A stretch of 64,000 bases of DNA from Psoroptes ovis (taxonomy: Eukaryota; Arthropoda; Arachnida; Sarcoptiformes; Psoroptidae): positions 1,240,001-1,304,000 of the forward strand of contig PQWQ01000015.1 of NCBI GenBank assembly GCA_002943765.1, in the 5' to 3' direction. Position 1 is the first letter of the stretch. Each line of letters opens with the position of its first letter. The notes beneath the pieces are model-generated. The model saw only the letters and a list, made by a program, of their open reading frames with translations. It ran no database searches and was not told the origin of the DNA. The translations under genes and the position numbers were made by a program. Shown piece by piece: positions 1 through 14,100 of this stretch.

Positions 1-271
1 TCAATCAATGGCATCAATTTTTGTTTTTCTTGAATAAATGAAAAATTTGAAATTATTATTTGAATTGATTAATGGCTTGTAAAAATTTTTAACAAATTAT
101 TTTGAATATTTTCTGATAAATTTGAAAAATAAACAATTGTCAACTTTTGTATTTCATTGTTTTTCAATACAAAATTTCAAAATTTTTCTAAAAATTATTT
201 AAAAATCAATTATCTTCACTGCCATTTAACCAATAATTTTAACCAAATTGATTGATATGGTTGTGATATAA

Positions 272-355
272 TAACAACAACAACAACAACGACAGCAGCA
301 GCGGCAGATACCACCACCACCACCGCTGCCATCGTCATCATCATCATCATCGTCA
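272..355. repeat. compound trinucleotide repeat (CAA, CAG, CCA, TCA)
   Basis: A run of CAA units passes into CAG/CGG, then CCA, then TCA/TCG triplets. One plus-strand frame reads Gln-rich, then Pro-rich, then Ser-rich without a stop until about position 376. No splice signals or start codon support a gene, so I read it as a compound microsatellite. Confidence 0.8.
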
Positions 356-2859
356 TATACATGCATTCATCAATAGAAAATCAATCGACTTTTTCAAATA
401 ACGCATACGGATCCGTCAAGCATATCATCATCATCACTGACATCGTGAATATCATGTTTTTCATACAAACATATATACATGATGTTTGATCATTGTAAGA
501 AAATGATCATCATTTTTTCTCATTTCAAAAGAGAGGTATTATTATTATTATCATTATTGCTATTATTATTACCATATAAAGACAATTGAAATTGATGTTT
601 TTTTCTCTGTTTTGTTTCGAGAGAACAATTAAAATTCAATTGAAGAACAAAGGAAAAATTTTTTTTTTGGCAAATGCGAAATTCCACCATTCGTTTGTTG
701 TATTTAAAAAAAATAAGAAGTAATTAAAACACTATTGGGTAATGGCTGTTTTTTGTTTTGTATGACTTTGCACAGGTCATCATCAATTCATCAACATTTT
801 TTCTGATGTTTTTCATTGATTTCTTTGAACTGAAGAAAAAAAAACATAAATGTGATTGGCGGCTTGTGCTTTTTTTTGCCAATATGGTGCAAAGTTTGTT
901 TGTTCATTTGATTATTTCGATTATTATTATTATTATCATTATTCGAGGCCACCACCACCACATAATAAAATACCTGACATTTTATTTCATTTCAGATCTC
1001 TAATATTCCATACATACTAAATACAACTTTCAAATATTTAATCGCGTTTCATTTGAATGCATTTAAATATTTTTTTAAATGTTTTAATATATGTTTGATT
1101 TGATTTAAAGATATATTTATAAATGAAAATGAAAAATTCATTCATTACATACAAATAAGACACACAAATTATTATCATTATTATTTTCTGGTAAGCGGTA
1201 CACATACACACAAATACACAATAATTTCAAAAACCTAGCATAAAGGCCTTGACCTGAAGATAATGTGGAAGAAGATGTGGATGGCTCGCTCGCTAGCTCG
1301 TTCAGTGAACATCGATCGATTGATCGTTTGGTTCGATTGATTTTATTGAACAAACAAAACAATAGAATAAAAATGAAATTATTTTTAATAATATTCAATT
1401 TGAAAATAGTTGGATTCAGTTTGAAGAACCATAAAAGAATAATTTTTTAAATGAAAATTCTTAATTAGCTCAAGTTTTTCATTGTGTTAATTAATCGATA
1501 TGAAATTTTTTAATTTTTCAAAGAAAATGTGATCAATCAATCAAACAATTCAACAAACGGAAAAAGAATGAACTTTTTGGAAGAAGAAATTCAAAAAAAA
1601 ATTTTGAAATTCTTAGCACTTGAAAAACTTGATTTCATTTCAGAAAAAAAAATGTTTTGGCGAGCCCAAAATGTCTTGCTGAGTATTTAATATTTGCTGA
1701 ATGTATTTTTTTGGTATATGAATGCATACACATTGAATTTCAATGTGTGCACACACACACACACATACATCTGGTTCTGGTTTTCAAAAAAAATTTTAGA
1801 AATTTTTTCATTTCTAATTTTCACATTTCAATTCAAATTGAATGATATTTCGAGGAAAAAAACCAAACGAAACGAAACTAAATAATCAACGCAAAACAAA
1901 GATCATAATTAAAGCACATGCATACACTCAAACACACACATACACCATCACCAGTAGTAATTAACAAGATTGGAATTATATTTGAATTCATAGAAATGAA
2001 AATATGCAATTCAAAACTAAAAAAAAAAAATTTGAAAAAATAATGTCTTACCATCATCATCATCATCATCATAATCAGAGAAATAGCAATTAAAAATGAT
2101 GATGATGACGGCCACATCTGTTCATCATCATCATCATCATCAAAATGTTGATGATCAAAGTTAGTAATTAAAATTAATTATGATAGTCACATGCAAACTT
2201 GAACAAACATATAAGCAAATAGAGAAAATTATTACTGGTGAAATGGTGAATTAAGAGATGAAAATATGCAAACATTCAAGTAATAATTTGAAATTTCGAG
2301 AAAAAAAAAGAAGAAAAAAAAATGGTCATTTTCAATTTCAAATTTCATTTTCAATTTGATTTTCGAGAATATTATTATCATTCATTTCATTTCAATTTGA
2401 TTTTTTTACCAGTATTATTTCTTTGAAATACCAAAGAAAATATGATGGCCATAAATATAGGTCTTTGTGCTTGTTGTGCATTTGTGTGTAAGCGTACAAA
2501 CATTTTCAATATAAAAATGTGGATGTAAATTTACTTTTTACGTATATAATTCCATTATCATTATCGTTTCTATTTTCATTTCAATTCGTTTCATTTTTCG
2601 TTGATCGGATTTAATTCAAAGCAATGATCAATGAGCAATGATAGAAGCTGGAAAAAAAATGAAAAATATTCAGATCTAAAGATTTAGATAATAACAATCA
2701 TAATGATGATAATAATATAAACTAGCAATTAATATCAATTTTTTTCTTTCATTTCGAAAAAATAATTTTTGATTTGGAAATTGTTCATCATCATCATCAT
2801 CATGTTTCATCTATTTATGTATTTATTTTAAATACAAAATGAATATTATTAACATACGT

Positions 2860-2881
2860 GACGACGACGACGACGACGACA
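2860..2881. repeat. (GAC)n microsatellite
   Basis: Seven uninterrupted GAC triplets. A GC-rich triplet repeat is unusual beside the A/T-dominated repeats around it. Confidence 0.85.
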
Positions 2882-3324
2882 AATTCCAAATTCGAAGAAT
2901 TTAAAAACATAAAATATATCGATGAATTGATAAATGTTTTTGCTTGTTGTTGATAATAATAATAATAATAATATGATGATTTTTGACATTTTTGACATAT
3001 CATTTTTGTACGCACATCAGATATGTAATTATTGATGAGCAGCAGCCGCAGAATTCGCAGCAGTGAAATCAGCGCACAGATTTACCTAAGACATCAATAA
3101 TTTCTTGGTTTCATAATTTGCCAAATAAACCGAGGGAAAAAAACATGGAATCATGTGTTGCTTTTTGTATGTGTAAGCATTTAAATAACAATCAAATGAT
3201 CGATTAACAATTTTATTTCATTCACAATTCAATGAAAAATAATGAAAAACAGAAAAAAAATAATCAATAATTATCCATTGTGAATGAATCCAATTAAAAA
3301 GTTTTTTTTTAAATACAATCAATC

Positions 3325-3349
3325 GATGATGATGATGATGATGATGATG
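3325..3349. repeat. (GAT)8 microsatellite
   Basis: Eight tandem GAT triplets followed by a short GTT run. GAT/ATC is the commonest triplet repeat class in this window; similar runs occur near 2052, 2126, 8122, 12466, 23890 and 31225. Confidence 0.85.
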
Positions 3350-3538
3350 TTGTTGTTCGGTGGACACATTAAACATTGACATGTAATAATTAATTAAGCA
3401 AAAATGAAAAAATAATGAGAGAAACTAAACAAAATTGTGCATGTTAACTAAAATAGCCATGCAATATGATGATCAGCAAAAAAAAAAAAAATAGCAAAAA
3501 ACATGAAAATTTCATGTCCTTCAATCAATCAATCATTC

Positions 3539-3566
3539 AATCAATCGTTCGATCGAACGATTGATT
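3539..3566. repeat. 28-bp perfect palindrome
   Basis: The 14-base arm AATCAATCGTTCGA is followed immediately by its exact reverse complement, with no spacer. The core TTCGATCGAA is GC-richer than the surroundings. TCAA-type repeats lie just upstream and GATC repeats downstream, so it may have grown from simple repeats. Confidence 0.9.
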
Positions 3567-6500
3567 TTCACTGATCGATCGATGTTTTTTTTGCTCAAAA
3601 ATAATTAATATGGAAAAACAACAACAGCAACAACAAATTAAAATTAGGAAAATTTTCATATTCAAATTTCAATTTTTTTTTATATTTTCATTATCATGGT
3701 TAGTTGTTGTTGGTGGATATTAGAGAATAACAAGCAAAGCAAGCAACATTGAAGCATTAACTATGTATAATGTAATACTGATTCGATGACAAACGAACGA
3801 AGCAATATTTAAATACAAATGAGTCGCGAAGAAAAGAATAAGAACAACACGATCATCAACAAGTTAACAAAAAATAATAATAATAATAATAATCGTCATT
3901 ATATATTAATAAATGATAATTCAATGACCGAATGGTAATATTCAAGGATTTTTTTTTCTTTCATTTCTTATTTCGTTGATGTTATATTACATTTTTTTTC
4001 AAGTATTTCTTTATACATATAAAACATATTATAATAAATTAATGAAACTAATGAAATAAATAAAGAAATCAATGACCAATTTATGTGGCTGGATGTTTTG
4101 GAAGAAAAAGCAAAATGTTTGTTTTAAATACATTCATATAATAAAGTAAAAACATTCAAATTCACAAAACTTGTAATTATCAGCAACAACTAATAATAAT
4201 AATAATAACGATGGATAGAATAGAAAATGCTAATAATGAAATGTGAATTAAAATCGTGTCTAAAAATGAATGAATCATAATTTTAATTATCGAAAAAATC
4301 AAAAAATGAATGGAAAAATCAATCAAAATTCAGCAGCAGCAGCAATGTGAATCCAAACATTGATACTGCTATTGAACACACAGCGATGATCAATGCGCAA
4401 CAATCAGAGATCAACGAAATTCAGAAAAGAAAAAAAATTATTGAAAATTCAATCAATCAATCAAATGTTTTTGAATGTTTTCATTTGATTTTCGAGGAGA
4501 AAAAAAAATCAAAATCTAAAATTTTGAAAATAAATAAATCAAAATCTTTGGAGAAAATTTCTTCATCATCATCAAAATCATCAACATCGTCTTCGACATC
4601 AAAATGATCAAAAATCAAAACAATTGTTTATATAAAAAAAATTATTAAAACTAATTGTTATATCCGAAAATTATCCAAAATTAAATTTTTTTGTTTTGTT
4701 TTGTTTTCAATGTAATTTGATATTTGAAATGTTTTTGTCTTGTCTTGTTTCAATTCAATTCAATTTGATTTGAGTTTGATTTCAAATTTTGATTTGACTT
4801 GAATAGATTCAAAATCAAGCAAATCAAATGAAAAGGATTTTGCAAAAACTTTGTTCATTAATGACATAGAAATTTTTGAGAAAAAATAAAATAAAATATC
4901 ATCATTTCAAAATTATGATCAACACAAGTAGTCGTCAGTGATCGTGTAATTAAAATTAATTATTATTATTTCTATTCATGTGTGAAGGTGTAATAACAAC
5001 AAGAGAACTTTGAGCAAGGGAAAATGAAACAATAATCAATGAAAAACAATCTGTGAAAAATTAATTAATTAACAAACGAATGTTATTAGTGTAAATTAAT
5101 GGTAGAATTAAAGGAAATTCACACACTCGGCTCGCACTCGCTCACAAACACACGAAATACTCATTTTTCATTTTGGTATTTTCATCATTAGACAATTCAT
5201 AATCAAAAGCAAAAAACAAAGGCAATTTCTACCTTTCATTTTGCCTATCATCATATGTAATATCATTGAATGAATGAAAAACACTGGTGCACCAGCAAAC
5301 GTTCAGTTCAGATGAACACATTCAGCTAAACCATGAATTTGCTTGTGTGAATATGTGTTTTCAACAAATCATCATCATCATCATTGAAAAACACTTGAAT
5401 GAAAGCAAGAAAAATATCAGAAAAAAGTAAAAGTCTTACAAATACACACACAAATATACCAATACACTCGACATATGGATGGATGGAACAAGTAATAGTT
5501 GATGTGTGTGTGTGTGATAATGATTAGGATCATTAATCAATTCAACGAATTGAAAAGTAAGGAAAAAACTTTGTGTGTGATTTGTTACATTGGATATTTG
5601 TAAATACACATGTAGAAATGTATGAATTCAGGTGTACGAATTCAAACATTTTTCATTGAAAATAATTCATTTGAGCGTATTTTATTTCTCGTGTAGTATT
5701 GAATAGTAAAAATGGACAGAAATTGAAAACTTTTCATCATCACCGATTCATAGAAAAAAAATTCTATGAATGAAAATTCTGATTCTCTTCCGAATGATTG
5801 AAGAAGTTATTAAATTTTTCATCTCGCTTTAACCTAAGCAAAACAAGTTTTAAAACGACAGGACAAAATTGAGTAAAATAAAATAAATGACACTAATCAA
5901 ATTATGATTGAAAATAATAATTATAAATAATCATTTGATATATTTATTTGCAAATATGCATTTGATTTTTGCATGAAAAAAAATTGTAAAAATAATAAAT
6001 AAAGTGAATATCTAAGTGAATTGAATAATTTTCAAATGCCATTCACACTTGTTTGCTAAAAAATTTTTGGAAAAAAATTACCTACAAAACATCAAGACAT
6101 TCAAAGCAACAAAAAGAGCAATAATAATGGTAATTCTTATTCAACGAACAATTTTTCAATTTGTTAAATGAACAACAAGAAATTTCAACCAATTTTGAAG
6201 CAAGTTAAGAGACCAAATATGAAGTTGTTGGGTTGCGATAACTAATAATGATAATAATAATAAAATTACCAGTCATTACATTATTTGTAAATGTGTAATC
6301 TTCAACTATCCAATTGAACATGGAAATTTTCTGAAACTATTTGAAAATAAATTGCACCGAAATCGATCTAAGGAATTCAATCATCAAAAAATCAATCGAA
6401 CCGAATCAATGTGGTCAATCAATCAAAAATTTATGATGCAAAAATTTACTGTTGAATTTTTTGGTTGACCAAAGGATCATATTTTTTATTTTTCACTGAC

Positions 6501-7615
6501 TAATACAAACAACATTGATCAATCCACAAGACATTTAGCAAGAATCAATCAATGAAGAGAAATTCAAGGCTAAAACCGCAAACTATCAAATTATTGGTAC
6601 CCAATTACTAATTCAACCCGAAAAAAGTGTTAAACACTCAACCGAAAATAATACAAATATTGTTTCAAACTGATTCTTCTCCATTCAATCATTTGATTTG
6701 AGCAAATCTTAGATTTGGAATGATGATCTAATTCATGTTTATTTATTCATTTATGGATTCATTTACTTTACAATCGTGCTTCGGTCATGGGAATCATCAT
6801 AAAGTGATTCAGAAAATAAATTTTTGAAATCAAAACAAATATTAGTCGATTTAAAATAATAGCAGACTACTCATCATCATCGTATTTGAATAGAAAATGC
6901 TTAAACAAACAAACACAAAACACTAAATATGATTCCATTATCATTAAATTTTTCGCTTAACATCTTTTTCCCCTCTCCTTTGCTTTTAATATTTGCACAA
7001 ACACACACACACAGAAAAACATATGATAATTGCAATCTAAATTGAATCAAATGTGTATGCAAAAAGCAAAGTAATTTTCGCTATTTTCAAATGAGAAAAA
7101 CCAATCAAACATTTCAAACCATTTCGTCACATCTTTCATATATTTCATTCAAAATATGTAAATACAGAAAATGCGATTGGATTCATCAACAATCGATTAA
7201 TATTGATCATATTGATTGATTTGCTTGAAAATTTCAAGCAAATTTTAATTGTCCATTTTTAACAATTGCATTCAAAAAAAAAAAGAGATTAAATTTCAGA
7301 GCAAAATGAACACAATAAGGTTGTTATTGTTAAAATAATTTACTTTAACAAACAAAACAAAGAACAATTCAAAATGGCTAATAATTAATAGTCTTTCAAC
7401 AAAAATCAATAATTTTTCTATGAAAAAAAAAATCAGAAAAAATTTTTAATAACTTTGAAATTGAAATTTTTGAAAAAAAATGAATGTATATGGCAGTCAA
7501 TCATCATTATCTTTTTTTTTTCATTCGGGGTGGAATGAACCCATGATGCATGATATTTTTTTGAAATTTGAAAAAAAAGTCAATGCATCACGAGTAATTT
7601 GTATTTTAATACCCT

Positions 7616-7642
7616 CATAATAATAATAATAATAATAATAAT
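7616..7642. repeat. (ATA)n microsatellite
   Basis: About nine uninterrupted AAT/ATA triplets inside AT-rich non-coding DNA. Confidence 0.85.
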
Positions 7643-10600
7643 GATAATTATTATAATAAAAAATAATCAAAGATTTTTTTTTTAATTTCATTCAATTCAT
7701 TTACTCATTCATTTATATATCATGCAATTTTCAATGTATGAGCGAGTGAGCGAGATTATCCTTATTCAAATGACTTTCGATGTAATGATGTAATGAGCAA
7801 TGCTAATATATAAGATGAAGAACAAGAAAATGAACATTTAAAATGATTACAATTCAGAAATGAAAAAAAAAAACAATCATTGAATGATGTTGATGATGAT
7901 GAATTCGATTGCGATTACAGCAAAATTAAAAAACTGAAAAACAAAAATTTACCATTTCAAACATCGAAAAACATTAGAAAGAATAATAATAATACTAATA
8001 ATCATCATCATTTTGTGTTATGAAGATCATCATCATCATCAACATAATCAACAACAACAGCAACAACATCATCATCATCATTTGTGATTTTAATTGCAAT
8101 TAAATCGGATTTTAATTAAAATGATGATGATGATGATGATGATCATAATGATGGCCAAAATTATTTCTACCAGCGATTGAAATTAATAACATTATTATTT
8201 GGATACATGTAAGAATTTTGTATTTTTTCTTTTTTATGGATTATTTCTTATAATAATATAAGAATACATCAACATTATGAGATTTAAATTTTGCAAAAAA
8301 AAAACTTGCTCGCACGGAAACATTGAAACGAAAACATGTCGAACATTTCTCGTGTATTAAGCAACAACGAATCACTCTAATTGCAAATTACCAAAGTAAC
8401 AAAAATTACATTTAATTAAAATCAAATTTTTCAAAAATGGTGAAATTTTAAAATGAAAATCAAACTATCGAAGGAGATAGAGACAGCCAAAAACAAAAAT
8501 CAATTTAGAGCAGAAAAATAATGATAATTAAAATTACAAAATTGAATCGATTACACAAAAATTTCGTTCAAATTTTTGTTGATTAAATTGAAGAGAAAAA
8601 TAAATCATGTAATTTTCAATTGAATTTAATTGGAATTAAATGTAATAAAATCACAACAAAATCACAAAAAAATCCAAAAATTAAAACAATCAATCGTCAT
8701 ATATGAGATTCATTTTAGATTCATAATCAAATCCAAATCAAAATCAAATCGATCAATCAATCAATCAATCAAAATCGATCAAAAATCAGTGTTTAAATGT
8801 AATTTTCTAATTGAATTTTATTTTTAATTTTCGTTCAATGACTGAAAATTATTTGAAAAAAAAAAATTAAATGTAATCTAAATGAATTTGATGATGATGA
8901 TTACTGCTGTTGCTGAGTACTAAACGAAACGCAGATTTGTACACGGTGGTGGTGGTGATTGATCGATTGATTGTTATCAATAGGTAAAAATTATTTCGAC
9001 TGGAAAGAATCAAGTCGAAATCAGCAGCAAATTTCTGTTGAAAAACAGAAAAAAACGAAACAATAATTTCGACAAAAGACACGAGAAACGAAAAAAAAAA
9101 ACAAATTACATTAATTAACATGATTGAATAATACACAACATTAAATGAACATCGACAATGTTAACGATGATAATAATAACAATAATCGTTATATAATTTG
9201 TTGTTGTTGTTGTCTTGTAAAATCGATTTAATTTTCTATTTTTTGTTCTTCTATATTTGAAAAAAAATACAAAGAAACCAAGAAAAAACGAAAAGATAAT
9301 TCTAGTGATTAAACAACTTTTAGGATGTTTTTTTGGGAATAATCAACATCAACGAATTAGATTCAATGAAATTTACGAATTCAAAAGCACATCATCATCA
9401 TCATCATCATCAATTTTGTAAAATGAAATTAATGTTCAAGGTTAATTACTTTCATTATATTCGCATATATAATATTGGTGGAAAAGAACAGCAAATTGGT
9501 CAAATCATTATCGTTATTTTACTTTGAATTCTTCGTATTCAAATTTGAATTTAAATTTCAATTATTGCTATTCTTTGAATTGTTATAATTATTATTATTA
9601 GTTCGGGTGAAATGTTCATTTTGAAATGTTTGCAAATTTTCAAAATTTCAACTCCAAGAACAAAATGAATAATTAAGCTGGAGTTGGGTTTCGGTATGAA
9701 TTTTTCTTCGAATTTTTTTCTCGCTTTGTTTCAATTAATCATCTTTCTATTTGGTTAATTTTAAATTGTTCAATTTTACCACAAATATAAATAAATAAAT
9801 GAATATAAAACCAATCAAAACATGTTCATAATTTGTTATAAAATAAAAACAAGTTTTTTGCATTCATTGATTCATTCATTTGATGCTATTTGATTTGATT
9901 CGATTCAAATTTGATTTTTGAATTCAAAATTCAAATTCAAAACCCAAAGTTCTCGGTTGGATGTTTTGTATTGCACAAATATATCCGAATAATATTTATT
10001 TATTGTTATTCGTTATTCATTGGAATTATGTAAGAAAAGCAAGTTCAAGTGCTATTAATATTTTGAGATGAAAAAAGATTCAATTGTTTTTCAAAGAAAA
10101 TTTTTTTGTTTTTATTTCATTCATTCATATTTGGTTATGGTTATTAATTAGAAATTTGAATATTATTATTGTTATTACTGGGAAGACAAGAGAAAATAGA
10201 AGAGGAATAATTTTCTAGAAAAAAATTATTTCAATTTTAAATTTTTGAAATCATCAAATCATTAATAAATTTCAATTATCAATAATAAAAATGAAAAAAT
10301 AAAAAATAAAAGAATGTACAATTAATAATTAAAAATTTGAATTTTTTGATTTTGAAATAAATAAAGGTGGAGTTGAATAATTTGAAGATTGTTTAAGTAA
10401 AAAAATCAAGAAAAGATTTGCTAAAATTGAATTGCAATTGAATGAAAATTATTATGATAATAATAAAATGTGAACCAATTTTTCGTTTTTTGAATTGATC
10501 ATCATCATCATCATAATCAAATGCCAATCATCAAAAAAAAAATATTATCAAATAATCACAAAAGCAAGCCTAGTTTTTCTATTCGATATTTGAATATTTG

Positions 10601-10932
10601 AATATGTAAATTTGTGGTTGTAATCGCCGACAAATCCATCATTTTTTTCCATACAAATAGAACAAATAACCCTTCAATTATTCAAACGAATGTTTCTAAT
10701 AATAAAACATCGTTTAATTATGGTTAGGACCTTTGAAAAACAACAAGCTTAAATTAATTCAAAATTTATACAAAACACCGGTCAATGGAAAAAAACAGAT
10801 GCGTTCATCTCTTTTATATTTTTGAATTTATTCAAATAAAACAATTATCAATTATTGTATGATGATCAATTTTTATACCTCGAGATTGATCCGGAATAAA
10901 AACAAAGCCTTCAAACAATAACATGCTTCGAA

Positions 10933-11154
10933 ATGATGGAACCATACGAACAAAGCAGGAGGTCAAAAGCAGAAGAAAATGCAGAAATTCGTTCAATCAC
11001 ATTCGATGCAACCAGAAAAGAGAAAGATTTCAGCATCATCGACCGATGGCAAATGCTTCAATATTTCTGCCATGTAAATACAGCCATGGTCCGCACACAA
11101 ACACAAAACAACAACAAAAATATTGTTTCATGCTGTGAAATGAATGACAAATAA
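10933..11154 (+). CDS. possible small ORF or first coding exon, function unknown
   Basis: An ATG at 10933 opens a 73-codon frame ending in TAA. The first 47 codons have a mixed, charged composition (MMEPYEQSRRSKAEENAE at the start) with C and G at many third positions, and the stretch is visibly less AT-rich than its surroundings. A good donor, CAT|GTAAAT, follows codon 47 at 11074, so the real coding part may stop there and continue in an exon I could not find. Two other frames, one on each strand, are partly open too, and I recognise no domain. This is a weak call. Confidence 0.2.
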   Translation: MMEPYEQSRRSKAEENAEIRSITFDATRKEKDFSIIDRWQMLQYFCHVNTAMVRTQTQNNNKNIVSCCEMNDK

Positions 11155-11159
11155 TACGA

Positions 11160-14100
11160 TGCTGCTGATGATGAAGATGATTTTCAATCATGATGAACAA
11201 CATACACACAGAAAGAAACTAAACAAGAATAAATAAATAAATACCAACCAAAAAAGTATGGAAAATCATAATTTTCTTTTGACCATATTTCCATCAAACA
11301 TTTATGATTAGCTCATTTCATTTCATATTTTTACATATATTTCTTCAATCATTATTCAATAAATATTTCTGAATTTTCTCATTCGAATTATTCAGAACAG
11401 ACGCACACACAACAATAATCGATATTCATATTTGTCGATCATTTGATTTGAATATACAATTAAGAAAAACGAAAAAATTTGAAGATTCAAACAAATAAAC
11501 CATCGCCAATATCAAATATTGAATCATTCAAATCATAAATATGATTCTAGATTGAGGATTAATTTTTTTCCGATTTTGTTGTTGTTCAAGATAAGTTTTA
11601 ACAGATATTTCATTTTAATTTTTGGCAGTGCATTTGAATGAATGAATCTGCACATTTATGATTTTTTTTGTTGCATTCATTCATTTGATTTTTGCTTGAT
11701 CGTTATTATTATTTATTTGATTTGAGGTGATTACCATAATAATACGAAAAATTGTGTGTGCAATAACAACAAAACAAATTTATGCTGTTGTTGTTGTTAT
11801 ACGTAAATACTAATAATAATAATAACAATTATAAAATGTGCAAAAGACCATCGAAAATCATACAATATGACCACTACTACCTTTGTTCAAAAATTCTTAA
11901 ACATCTTACCAATCGACCAGTTTTTTCTCAAATTATTTAAATAATTATTTAAACTTGATTCACTGGTAGTATTGAGAAGAATATGAATCTATCGTAGAGA
12001 TATGTAAATCGAATTAATGGAAAATCAATTGATTTTGGTTTTTTGATCTTATTGAAATATTTCAAGAAGAAAACATTTAAAATTGTAGAAATTATGAAAA
12101 TCAACCAAAATCAAGCCTCAACAACAGCACTTGATTGGGATTTGGGTTTCATTTTTTTAATATTCAATTTTCTCTGCTCAATATGAGTGTACTTTTATTC
12201 AATAATTCATTAAACGATAATTTTCTTAGAAAAATATTCTTCAAAATTTCACGTAAATCGTAGTAATAACAAAAGAAACTGCATCAAAAATCAATGAATG
12301 AATGAACGATAATAATAATAAATAAAACAATGCATAATACTGGCAATATTTTCTTATTTAATTTTTTATAAATATTTTATTTCAATGATTATGACGAGGG
12401 TGTGTAAATATCTATCATACAATGGATGAAGCTTTGCATAAAGCTTAGGTCATCACCGTCATCATCATCATCATCATCATCATAATCATGACAGGTCGAT
12501 CATACATATAGATATGAATTTATGAATATATGGCTCTTGTCATGCCATTCGTTTCGCGATATTAAAAGAAATATTTGAGAAATGATTGGAAAACATGTAA
12601 AAAAAATAGAAAAATTTGCCATATTTACCCACACACATGCACAAATCAAAATTTGAAAAAATATTAAAACCACACAAAAAAATGAATATTAATATTCTAA
12701 AATATTCAAAACCGAAAAAGATGGAGAAAAAAAAAATTAATTGTTATGAATTATTGTATGCAATAATTTTTCTCTTTTTGATTTTTTGAATAATCAAAAT
12801 GATTTCATGAATCAAATTGAATGATTTTTGATTGAAAATTTTTGAATAATAATATAATTCAATGATAATATTGATGCTAAAAATACTTGAGTAATTCTCA
12901 AGAAAATTAAGGTGAAATAAAAATCAATGATCGATTAATTATTAGTGTATTTTTTTAAAGAGAGAGAGAAGCTTAAAATATTTGAATAATTATGAAAATC
13001 AAGAAAATTTCCAAGTTGAACGTACTTTCAATATCTTGTTGAAACAATACCTATCTAGAATCAACAATTTGTTAACTTTGTCACAATTTTTTCGGATTTT
13101 TTTTCGTGAACGAATCAGACCAAAACATTTAAGAAACCATTGGAAAATCTTTTACAACTTTGAATTCGAAGAAAATAAAAGAATAAATTCACCGAAAGAA
13201 AAATGAAATAAAATTCAAAACATTCTGCAATCATTTCAAACGAAAAAAAAGCCGCGGAAATTCATAGAAAATTTCAACCGATGGCCATTTTAACTCTTTA
13301 CCAATATACGTAAATAATAAAAGGATGGAATCCTATTCGAACACATTCAAAGACCGAGAAAATTTAACCAGGAAAAATAGTACAGAAAATGTTAAATTCA
13401 ACAAAATGCAAATTTGCAATTGAGCATCAGCAACATCGACAACAACAGATGTCCAAAATGGGCCGACAAGAATAAAGTAAAAATAAAACAGACCGAGCAA
13501 ACAAGCAAAACTAATAAACAGCAAATTTCAATTTAATTTTTTTTTCAAAACAATTATCATCATCATCATCATCAAATAATTTACAATCATTTTAATTGTC
13601 ATCATTTATGGCTAAAAATGCAAATGAACTGAGTAAATTCGTTAAATTCAAAATAAAACCAAAGAAAATATCGACAATATTCAACCAAATAAATTGAACC
13701 ATTCATTGAATCGTGTATCATAATGGCTGAAATGTGGATTGGTTAAAAAATGAATCGACCTTGAGCCATTATTATGATTATGATCATTATGACGATGATT
13801 ATCATTAACATTTGAATGTAATAATAATAAATTAAGAAAATCAAAGAAATAAGTAAAAATTTAAATAAGAAAATAAATGAAAAGATTTGTCTTGATCATC
13901 GCACAAGTATGATTTGTCTATATGATCATCATCGTCATAATCATTTATTAATGTATGATACAGATATATATTCATCGCAAACTAAATAAACAAAAACGCT
14001 ATATTTTATACGCGTAAAATACTTTATATTTTCTCATATTTATCTTAGCATTATCTTATTTTTTTCAAATATGTATTTTCCATTATAAAATATCATTAAA

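Larger units (their letters stand above)
1..10920. other. AT-rich non-coding stretch with simple repeats
   Basis: I see no gene here. The stretch is A+T-rich and broken up by ATC/GAT, TAA, CA/GT and poly-A/T runs; the short open frames in it are mostly translations of those repeats (runs of His, Ser, Ile, Val or Asn) without domains. It could be intergenic DNA or part of a very long intron. Individual repeats and one palindrome are listed separately. Confidence 0.6.

Noticed and set aside
272..376. Gln/Pro/Ser-rich frame suggestive of a transcription-factor activation domain
   Set aside because: The text simply translates a compound CAA/CCA/TCA microsatellite; no start, splice site or flanking domain.
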